In this document: one piece after another, positions 1 through 7,180 of the stretch
Layout: every line of letters begins with the position of its first letter
How positions within the stretch are numbered: position 1 is the first letter of the stretch
NCBI GenBank assembly: GCA_002413355.1
Contig: DHWV01000002.1
Coordinates: 1 to 27,147 of the forward strand
Length of the DNA stretch: 27,147 nt
Source: Desulfobulbaceae bacterium UBA5173
Lineage (GTDB): Bacteria > Desulfobacterota > Desulfobulbia > Desulfobulbales > Desulfobulbaceae
Direction of reading: 5' to 3'
Notes under the pieces: generated by a model
Database searches by the model: none
Told to the model about the DNA's origin: nothing
Seen by the model: the letters and a program-made list of their open reading frames with translations, nothing else
Position numbers and translations under genes: made by a program

Positions 1-84
1 TGTCACCTCGCATGGCTTTGAATTGAAGGTTTTTCTTTTTATCTCGGCTTACGGCATTGAAAAAACAATGATGTAGGTCACAAC

Positions 85-300
85 TTGGGTTACATCAAAA
101 AAAACGAAGGAGCTTGTGAAGAAATTTTCTTGCAGGCTGCTTTTTCTGCCGCCTTATTCTCGCCTGATTTGAACCCGATAGAAAAATTTTGGACTTTCAT
201 GAAGGCGAAAATTAAAAAAATTGCTGACGGCATCAAAAGCTTGAGTGTTTGTGGCGAGACGTTTTTTTGACTGAAACACTATAACATCTTCAAGGCTTGG
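85..300 (+). pseudogene. IS630-family transposase remnant (C-terminal DDE region, frameshifted)
   Basis: The end of an IS630/Tc1-mariner-type transposase is recognisable from the block SPDLNPIEKFW, whose E is the last acidic residue of the DDE triad, followed by a Lys-rich tail. The preceding typical block CRLLFLPPYS lies in a different frame (about 133-165). The two halves join only if a 2-nt insertion (or equivalent shift) near 162-165 is allowed. A further frame change is likely near 264-272, because LKHYNIFKAW continues in another frame after the TGA at about 268. The N-terminal and central parts of the transposase are absent from the window, and no terminal inverted repeat could be assigned. 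This is a dead copy. The family call is firm; the exact boundaries are not. Confidence 0.75.
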
Positions 301-309
301 ATGAGCTTT

Positions 310-360
310 GTTAAACGATTGCGGTCAGCCCCCTTTGAGGGGGCTGACCGCAATCGTAAC
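310..360. repeat. Long perfect hairpin (19-bp stem, 5-nt loop)
   Basis: Positions 315-333 and 339-357 are exact reverse complements around the loop TTTGA. The stem contains GCGGTCAGCCCCC. With a 2-nt bulge, three more base pairs (GTT/AAC) can form outside it. It lies between the transposase remnant and the 3' end of secDF. Neither strand shows the T-run of a standard intrinsic terminator straight after the stem, so it may instead be a small mobile or REP-like palindrome, or an RNA-stabilising 3' structure for the leftward secDF transcript. Confidence 0.8.
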
Positions 361-381
361 GCCACCGGCTTTGCCGGTGGC
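361..381. repeat. Second hairpin (9-bp stem, 3-nt loop)
   Basis: GCCACCGGC (361-369) and GCCGGTGGC (373-381) form a perfect GC-rich stem around TTT. It follows the 19-bp hairpin by only three bases. A further inverted pair, TTCGCCGGA / TCCGGCGAA, lies at about 455-488. Together these make a tandem run of stem-loops in the non-coding 310-490 stretch. No open reading frame there looks like a gene. Confidence 0.65.
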
Positions 382-514
382 TGCTTACTTGTCACTTGCC
401 ACCACCGAAAAACCTTGGCAAGGCGGGCCGCCTGCCAATATACATCAAGTCCGTTCGCCGGAGACCCGCGTGGCCCGCTCCGGCGAAGCGGTCAGTCAGC
501 GTTTTGCCGTTTTC

Positions 515-3100
515 TCATTCATGCACGGTCTTCCGCTTCTTCACGGTCAGCAAGGGGCTGGCGACAAAGATTGAGGAATAAGTGCCGATGATCACGCCGA
601 ACAGCAGAGCAAAGGAAAAGTCATGAATGACCGAGCCGCCAAAGAAAAAGAGTGCCACCAGTGAAAGAAAAACCGTCAGCGAGGTAATTATCGTGCGGGC
701 CAGCACCTCATTGGTGCTGACGTTGATAATCTCGCCTATGTTTTTCTCTTGCCCCAGCTTTTTCATGTTTTCGCGGATGCGGTCAAAAATAACCACAGTG
801 TCGTTCAGCGAATAGCCGGCTAAGGTGAGCAGGGCGGTGATCAGCAGCAGAGACACTTCTTTGTCGAGCAGCCAGAAGACCCCCAACACCCCCAACACGT
901 CATGCAGGGTTGCGGCGGCGGCGGCCAAAGCGAAGTTGAGGTCAAAACGGATACCGAGGTAGATCAGAATGCCGACAAAGGAAAGAACTACTGCCAGCAC
1001 CGCGTCATTGCGCAGTGCCGCAGAAATTGAAGAGCCGATTTCCGACTGGCTTTCCAGAACAAAATGGCGGCTTTTGTCCGCGTTCAGGACAGGGGTGATC
1101 TTCTCCGCAAGACTGCTGCCGCCGCCAACTACTTCGCTCGACTTCTTGAGTTTCACGATCAGTCGGTTTTCTCCGCTGACCTGCTGCAAGTCAATTGACT
1201 CATAGCCGCCTTTTTTAAAAGCCGCCCGCACTGCGTCCAGATGAAAAGGCTGATCAGCCTTGTACTGAAGCATGGCTCCGCCGGAGAAATCAACGCCGAG
1301 ATTGGCTTGGCCGCGCAAAATCTGCACATAGGCCACAATACCAAGGATGACGAAAACGCAGGACACAGAGTAACCGATCTTGCGGATGCCCATGAAATCA
1401 ATCTTGGGCTTTTTGAGGAACCGCATGAATTTCAGCTCAATCGTCTTATGCCGGACAGCCAGCCAGTCAAAGGCCAGCCGCGTGCAGAACAGGGCGGCGA
1501 ATAGGTTAAAGACAATGCCGAGAATCAAGGTGACAGCAAAGCCTTTGACTGTGCCGGTGCCGAACAGGAAAAGGGCGAATGCGGTGATCAAGGTGGTTAC
1601 TTGTGAGTCAACAATGGACCAGTAGGAGTGGTCAAAACCAGCCTCAATGCCAGAGCGCAACGATTTGCCGAGATCGAACTCCTCCCGCATCCGCTCGTAA
1701 ATGAGCACGTTGGCATCCACGCCCATGCCGACGGAAAGGATAATGCCCGCGATGCCTGGCAAGGTCAGGGTGCTGCCAAAAATGGCCAAGCCGACAAAAA
1801 GAAGCAGGATGTTGATGGAAATGGCAACGTTGGCGATCAGGCCGGACAGCCGGTAATACACAGCCATGAACACCAGCACTATCAACGCGCCGACCAAGCC
1901 TGCATTCAGACTTTGATCAATCGCGTCTTGCCCCATGCTGGCACCGACAGTCATGTTCTGGATGATCTCCACTGGCGCAGGTAGCGCGCCCGCCCGGAGG
2001 ACAATGGCCAAGTCTGTGGCTTCCTCAGGAGTGAAGCTGCCGGAAATCTGGGCCGAGCCGCCAAGGATTCTCTCCCGGATCACTGGAGCCGAGCGAACCA
2101 CCTCGTCGAGAATGATGGCAAAGCGTTTGCCGACATTTTTCTCTGTGATTTCTCCGAAAATCTTGCCGCCCCGGCCAGTCAGCTCCATGCTGACCAGCGG
2201 CTCATTGAATGTGCCGCCAAAGCCCATTTTGGCATTTTTGACCATCTCGCCGGTCATGATGACCCGGCTTTCGAGCAGAATCGGCGTACTGTGATCTTTT
2301 TTGGTCTGCTTGTCACGAATCCGCTCAAAGGCGACTTCCGTCCCCTTGGGCAGTTGAGCTTGGAGAGCAAGGTTGAGTTGACGAACGCTGCTGCCCTCCT
2401 TCCACTTGCCGTCGGCAACCGCCTGCGTGATCAGCTTGCCCAGCTCAAGGCCGTCATTCGGGGCAACCATTTTGAATTCAAGCTGGGCTGTCCTGCCAAT
2501 CAGATCAATGGCCCGCTGCGGATCTTTCACGCCCGGTAGCTGCACCACAATCTCGTTGTCGCCTTGACGGACAATCACCGGCTCGGCCACGCCGAACTGG
2601 TCAATACGGTTGCGGATGATTTCCAGCGACTGGGCCACAGCATTGGTGCGGATGTTGTCCGCCTCTTTCTGCGCCAGCTTCAGGGTGATGCGCGGAAAAC
2701 TGCCAGCCTCGGCCTCAACCTTGACATCCAAGACGTTGGAAAAATCGTCTTTAGCCACTTGGTTGACTGTGTCCACGGCCCCGGTGTTCGGCAAGGTCAA
2801 CATGATCTGTGACGAATCATGCGACTCCATCTGCACGGCCGAAATGCTCTTTTCGGCCAACCGTTCCTTCAGGTCAGCGGCGGCAAGTTCCAGCGAATTC
2901 TTCAGAGCTTTGTCAAGATCAGCTCGTAGCACCAAGTGCATTCCGCCTTGGAGGTCAAGGCCGAGCTGGAGGCCCTTGGGGGCTAGATACTTTTTCCACC
3001 AGTCTGGCGTGCCCTTGTAAAAAGACGGCACCAAGGTCATGACGGAAAAGAAAAGCAGGAAGAAAAGCAGCCAGCTTTTCAGCTTCAGGTTGGTGTTCAT
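515..3100 (-). CDS. secDF: Protein translocase subunit SecDF (fused SecD-SecF)
   Basis: This inner-membrane RND-family protein uses the proton gradient to help preprotein release from SecYEG on the periplasmic side. The 861-aa product is SecD followed by SecF in one chain. The SecD part (about 1-560) has an N-terminal membrane segment, the motif LGLDLQGGMHLVL, a long periplasmic P1 region and the D5 motif GMGVDANVLIYERMREE in the membrane domain. The SecF part begins near residue 565, with its own LGVDFSGG motif, and ends with the GYSLNDTVVIFDRIREN motif. In E. coli SecD and SecF are separate; fusion is known in Bacillus and some other groups. I chose the ATG at 3098-3100 (MNTNLK) over an upstream in-frame ATG because SecD proteins begin right before this first membrane segment. 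yajC is not adjacent. The gene lies 131 nt downstream of larB on the same strand. Confidence 0.95.
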   Translation of the reverse strand: MNTNLKLKSWLLFFLLFFSVMTLVPSFYKGTPDWWKKYLAPKGLQLGLDLQGGMHLVLRADLDKALKNSLELAAADLKERLAEKSISAVQMESHDSSQIMLTLPNTGAVDTVNQVAKDDFSNVLDVKVEAEAGSFPRITLKLAQKEADNIRTNAVAQSLEIIRNRIDQFGVAEPVIVRQGDNEIVVQLPGVKDPQRAIDLIGRTAQLEFKMVAPNDGLELGKLITQAVADGKWKEGSSVRQLNLALQAQLPKGTEVAFERIRDKQTKKDHSTPILLESRVIMTGEMVKNAKMGFGGTFNEPLVSMELTGRGGKIFGEITEKNVGKRFAIILDEVVRSAPVIRERILGGSAQISGSFTPEEATDLAIVLRAGALPAPVEIIQNMTVGASMGQDAIDQSLNAGLVGALIVLVFMAVYYRLSGLIANVAISINILLLFVGLAIFGSTLTLPGIAGIILSVGMGVDANVLIYERMREEFDLGKSLRSGIEAGFDHSYWSIVDSQVTTLITAFALFLFGTGTVKGFAVTLILGIVFNLFAALFCTRLAFDWLAVRHKTIELKFMRFLKKPKIDFMGIRKIGYSVSCVFVILGIVAYVQILRGQANLGVDFSGGAMLQYKADQPFHLDAVRAAFKKGGYESIDLQQVSGENRLIVKLKKSSEVVGGGSSLAEKITPVLNADKSRHFVLESQSEIGSSISAALRNDAVLAVVLSFVGILIYLGIRFDLNFALAAAAATLHDVLGVLGVFWLLDKEVSLLLITALLTLAGYSLNDTVVIFDRIRENMKKLGQEKNIGEIINVSTNEVLARTIITSLTVFLSLVALFFFGGSVIHDFSFALLFGVIIGTYSSIFVASPLLTVKKRKTVHE

Positions 3101-3231
3101 AAATGTTTTTCCAAGGTAAACTGGTGGTTGCAATAATGCTTCCGCCGGAGCGGGAGGCATGACAACAAAAAACGATGAACTATACGTCAGGATGGGGCTT
3201 CCTGCAACGGCTGGAGCGCGTTTTCCATTTT

Positions 3232-4005
3232 TTACCCACGCGGAAAGGGCAGTTCCTTCCGGTTGATTGCCGCCGCTATGCAGGCTGCGCCGAAGCCGTT
3301 GTCAATATTGACAACCGCCAAACCGGGAGCGCAGCTTGTCAGCATTCCCAGCAGAGCCGCGAAACCGCCTGCGCCTGCGCCATAGCCGACCGAGGTTGGC
3401 AGAGCGATCACCGGAGCTGGAGTCAGCCCCGCAACCACCGAAGGCAGTGCCCCTTCCATGCCGGCGGCGACAATCACCGCCGAGGCCTGCTGGAGCAATT
3501 CGCAGTGAGCCAGAATCCGGTGCAGACCTGCCACGCCTGCGTCATAAATCGCAGCCGTCTCATGGCCAAAATATTCCAGACAGATACGAGCTTCTTCTGC
3601 TACAGGCAAATCCGAAGTGCCTGCGGTGACGAGCACTACCGTGCCTCTGCCGTTGTTCTGCGGAATATGCTGCTTATTGCCGGTGAGTAGCCGGGCGGTT
3701 GCGTGATAGAGCAGGCTGTCGACTTGCGCGCAAACCTGCTCCGCCTTGGCCGGATCAATCCGGGTGGCGATGACAGGAGCCTCCTGCCGGAGCATGGCGG
3801 TGAGAATTTCCACCAATTGAACGGCGGTCTTGCCCTCGCCAAAAACCGCTTCCGGCAGTCCGGTGCGCAACAGCCGGTGGTGATCAAGCCGGGCAGAATC
3901 CAGCACCTCAACGGGCAAGCGGCGCAGGTAGACAAGAGCCGCTTCTGTGCTCATGCCACCGCACCGCACCTGTTCCAGTAGTGCAGAAAGCTGTTGTTCA
4001 TTCAT
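3232..4005 (-). CDS. larB: Nickel-pincer cofactor biosynthesis protein LarB
   Basis: LarB carboxylates nicotinic acid adenine dinucleotide and hydrolyses its phosphoanhydride. This gives pyridinium-3,5-biscarboxylic acid mononucleotide, the precursor of the nickel-pincer nucleotide used by lactate racemase-type LarA enzymes. The 257-aa product has the LarB N-terminal region (IDHHR, FGEGKT) and a PurE-like C-terminal half with TAGTSDLPVAEEA, AGMEGALPSVVAGL and the ending PTSVGYGAGAGGFAALLGML. The start at MNEQQL fits the family; the upstream in-frame ATG would add a 14-residue hydrophobic extension not seen in LarB. larC, larE and larA are not in the window. The gene is divergent from the histidine kinase (79-nt spacer). 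Confidence 0.93.
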   Translation of the reverse strand: MNEQQLSALLEQVRCGGMSTEAALVYLRRLPVEVLDSARLDHHRLLRTGLPEAVFGEGKTAVQLVEILTAMLRQEAPVIATRIDPAKAEQVCAQVDSLLYHATARLLTGNKQHIPQNNGRGTVVLVTAGTSDLPVAEEARICLEYFGHETAAIYDAGVAGLHRILAHCELLQQASAVIVAAGMEGALPSVVAGLTPAPVIALPTSVGYGAGAGGFAALLGMLTSCAPGLAVVNIDNGFGAACIAAAINRKELPFPRG

Positions 4006-4084
4006 TGGACACGCGGGATAATACAAAAGGAGCACTGAAAACAGCATCCGGTGTCATCCATAATCATTCTCCGGCAACTTTACC

Positions 4085-7000
4085 ATGAAAATATTCAGCG
4101 AAAAAAATATCGGCACGCTGATCATCCTCAATTCGAGCTTGGTTGGCCTGTTGATGTGGCTGGGCATCGTCGCTCACACCTTCTGGGATGCGAAAATCAG
4201 CCTGAAGATTGAGCTGGCTCAGCTGGAGAAAAAAACGCTGCAAGATAAAAAAAATAGCGTTAGCCAGTCGGTGCAGGAATTCATGCAGAGCATGGACGTG
4301 CGCCATAAAATGGCCCTCAGCCGTCTGCAAAGCAGCCTGAAAAGCCAAGTGAACCAGATCGCTGAAATGTCACAGCATCTTTACGAGCAAAATCAGGAAA
4401 AAATGACGCAGCAGGAGGTCGAGCGGCTGGTGATTGAAGCCGTGCGGCCTTTCCGTTTCAATGGCGGCCGAAGCAGATTTTTCATCCGCAGCATGTCTGG
4501 AACAACCAAGCTCTGGCCACAGGATCCTGCCTTAGAAGGCCGCAGTGTTTTTGACAACGCCAATGAAAACCGGCTGCAAGTCTTCCGCGATATGGCCGAT
4601 ACCGCCCGCAAAGGCGGCGGCTTTTATGAATATTTTTGGGAAAGAAAGGAAGGAACGGAGTCCCGCCCTGCGCAGGCTATCGCCTACATAGCACCTTTCG
4701 CCCCTTTTGACTGGTACATCGGCGCAGGCGATTACTTGGAAGAAATTGAACGTGACACCAAGGAGCAGCTAAAATCCGCCATCCGTCAGCACGCAGGCCG
4801 GACTGCGGACGAATATCTTGCCGTGCTTGACTTGGACAGCATCAAGGAGGGCAGGCTGGCATCGGTGCTGCTGGCCAGTCACGAGGATCGTTCCGACCTA
4901 CTCAATGTCCTTCTGAACGGCGAAGATCAGGCCCAAGCGGGAAAAAAAATCCGTGAGGATCTGCTGGCCGGTCTTAAAGAATACGGCGAAGTCTTTGTCA
5001 GTCACAAAATCAAGCATCAACCGAACGATGCCGAGGCCGTGCCGACTATGACCTATTTCAAGCTTTACCCGAAATGGAACTGGATCATCGCTGCCAGCTT
5101 TGACTATGACGACTTGGATCAGCTCATCAGCCGCCGGAAGGCGGAGCACAGCAAGCTGCTTCAAGAAAAGCTCCATGTTTCCTTGGCGATCTTTTTTTTC
5201 ATTCTGCTCGGCGCGCTCTGCATCTCCCTGCTTTTTTCCCACAAAGTGCGGATGCTGTTCCTTTCCTACCGTCAGCGGCTGGAAGAGTCCAATCTGGAGC
5301 TAACCAAGGCGATGGACCGAGCGCAGGCGGCCACGGCGGCTAAATCAGAGTTTCTCGCCAACATGAGCCATGAGATTCGCACGCCGATGAACGGGATCAT
5401 CAACTTGGCCGAGTTGGCCTTGGAAACGGGCCTCAACGACAAACAGCGCGACTATGTCCGCAAAATTCTCTTCTCTTCCAGAAATCTGCTGGAGATCATC
5501 AATGACATTCTCGATTTTTCAAAAATCGAAGCGGAAATGCTCAAACTTGAGAAGGTTCCTTTTGATCTACAGGAAATTTTCGACAAGCTGCTGCTGCTGT
5601 TCAACGAACCCAGCCGCCGGAAAAATATCCGTTTCCGCCTTATGCTGTCCCCGGATCTGCCCAAACAGGTGGTCGGCGATTCGATGCGGCTGCATCAGGT
5701 GCTGGCTAATTTGATCGGCAACGCGGTCAAATTTACGGAGACAGGCGAAATCACGGTCAGTGCTGCGCTGGTCCAGCAGACACGGGACAGTGCTGCGGTG
5801 CGTTTCGCCGTAGCTGACACCGGCATCGGCATTCCGCCGGAGAAAGCCTCCCAGCTTTTTGAATCGTTCACCCAGGCCGACAGTTCAACCGCCCGGAAAT
5901 ACGGCGGCACCGGTCTTGGCCTGACTATCAGCAAACGGCTGGTCGGTTTGATGGGCGGCGAGTTGGCGGTGGAGAGTGAAGTCGGCGTGGGCAGTATTTT
6001 TTCTTTCATACTGGAGCTTTCCCTGCCTGTCCAGCAGCCTGCTGAAGAACACGGCGCAGAAGGAGCCGACGAAACAGCCGCTGTCATGCGCCGTCTCCGC
6101 CGGGCGAACATCCTGCTGGTCGAGGACAATTTGATCAATCAGCAGGTGGCTCAGGAAATTCTTGCCAAGGCTGACGTGGAAGTGGAGACGGTCAGCAATG
6201 GTGCCGAGGCGGTGGCGGCGGTGGCCGCAAAACACTTTGATGCCGTGCTGATGGACATCCAAATGCCGGTCATGGACGGCTACGAAGCGACGCGGCGCAT
6301 CCGCGAAGAGCTGGGCCGTACCGATCTGCCGATCTTGGCCATGACCGCCTATGCTGTCAGTGAGGAGCGGGACAAATGCTTCCGCATGGGCATGGACGAC
6401 CACATCGCCAAGCCAGTCAGCCGCAGTTCCCTTTTCGCCGCCCTGAACCGCTGGATCAGGGAAAAAAACATCAGCTTTGAGGCCTGTCCTCCGCCGTTGC
6501 TGAATGATTCCTCTCTGCTACAGAACGTACTTGCCGAGACCGGCACTACCGCCCAGCCAGCCGGATTGAATTTGTCCGAGGGACTGCTGCGGCTGGACGG
6601 TAACGAGGCACTGTTTGTCAAACTGCTGCGCAGCTTTTGCCGCGAGCAGCGCGACATCACCGAGCGGATGGAGCAGCTCATCAATGCCAAGGATGTCAAA
6701 GCAGGGCAATACGTCGCCCACGGGCTGAAGGGCGTGGCAGGAAATCTGGGGATGTCCGGCATTCAGATTTTGGCGGGAAAGATTGAGTCAGAGCTGCGCA
6801 CGGCTGCTCCTGCACAATGCGGCGAACTGCTTCGGCAGCTCGCCCGGCAGGTCGCAGTCGTGGTCGGCTATCTTGAATCCCGTCTCCAGCTCAACTGCGC
6901 TGAGGGCGATGATGACCGCTCAGAAGCTCCAAGGGATTTCGACCGGCAGGCGGCCCTTGCCTCGCTGCGTCAGCTTGCTGTTTTACTGGAGCAGTCCGAT

Positions 7001-7168
7001 TTTTCCTCTCTTCAGTTTCTGGAGGAGCATCAGGATGAAATCAGGTTGCTGATGAGCAGGTATTTTTGCAGTCAGTTAGAGAAATGCCTTGAGTGCTTTA
7101 ATTTTGAAAAAGCACTTGGATTGATCAAAAACAGTCTGACCCGCGAAGAAAGCAACAGTGCTTCTTGA
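4085..7168 (+). CDS. Hybrid sensor histidine kinase (Cache sensor, HisKA-HATPase, receiver, HPt)
   Basis: A 1027-aa inner-membrane phosphorelay kinase. One membrane segment lies at about 10-32. A periplasmic region follows, with two single-Cache-like units that each end in an aromatic-rich stretch (FDWYIGAGDYL; KWNWIIAASFDY). A second membrane segment spans about 365-387. The HisKA domain carries SHEIRTPMNG with phospho-acceptor His429. The HATPase has an N box at about 542-550, then DTGIGIP and GGTGLGL. A receiver domain at about 674-790 has phospho-acceptor Asp724 in LMDIQMPVMDG, and an HPt domain has His879 in AHGLKG. All phosphotransfer residues are present, so the protein looks fully functional and would need a separate output regulator. 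The ligand is unknown. The 3' end converges on polA with a 12-nt gap, and no terminator fits between them. Confidence 0.93.
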   Translation: MKIFSEKNIGTLIILNSSLVGLLMWLGIVAHTFWDAKISLKIELAQLEKKTLQDKKNSVSQSVQEFMQSMDVRHKMALSRLQSSLKSQVNQIAEMSQHLYEQNQEKMTQQEVERLVIEAVRPFRFNGGRSRFFIRSMSGTTKLWPQDPALEGRSVFDNANENRLQVFRDMADTARKGGGFYEYFWERKEGTESRPAQAIAYIAPFAPFDWYIGAGDYLEEIERDTKEQLKSAIRQHAGRTADEYLAVLDLDSIKEGRLASVLLASHEDRSDLLNVLLNGEDQAQAGKKIREDLLAGLKEYGEVFVSHKIKHQPNDAEAVPTMTYFKLYPKWNWIIAASFDYDDLDQLISRRKAEHSKLLQEKLHVSLAIFFFILLGALCISLLFSHKVRMLFLSYRQRLEESNLELTKAMDRAQAATAAKSEFLANMSHEIRTPMNGIINLAELALETGLNDKQRDYVRKILFSSRNLLEIINDILDFSKIEAEMLKLEKVPFDLQEIFDKLLLLFNEPSRRKNIRFRLMLSPDLPKQVVGDSMRLHQVLANLIGNAVKFTETGEITVSAALVQQTRDSAAVRFAVADTGIGIPPEKASQLFESFTQADSSTARKYGGTGLGLTISKRLVGLMGGELAVESEVGVGSIFSFILELSLPVQQPAEEHGAEGADETAAVMRRLRRANILLVEDNLINQQVAQEILAKADVEVETVSNGAEAVAAVAAKHFDAVLMDIQMPVMDGYEATRRIREELGRTDLPILAMTAYAVSEERDKCFRMGMDDHIAKPVSRSSLFAALNRWIREKNISFEACPPPLLNDSSLLQNVLAETGTTAQPAGLNLSEGLLRLDGNEALFVKLLRSFCREQRDITERMEQLINAKDVKAGQYVAHGLKGVAGNLGMSGIQILAGKIESELRTAAPAQCGELLRQLARQVAVVVGYLESRLQLNCAEGDDDRSEAPRDFDRQAALASLRQLAVLLEQSDFSSLQFLEEHQDEIRLLMSRYFCSQLEKCLECFNFEKALGLIKNSLTREESNSAS

Positions 7169-7180
7169 CAGGAGGTGCTA

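Noticed and set aside
1628..2812. Open frames antisense to secDF
   Set aside because: They have no recognisable motifs or ribosome-binding sites and mirror the codon bias of the real gene; similar antisense frames over polA, the kinase and lnt were dismissed for the same reason.
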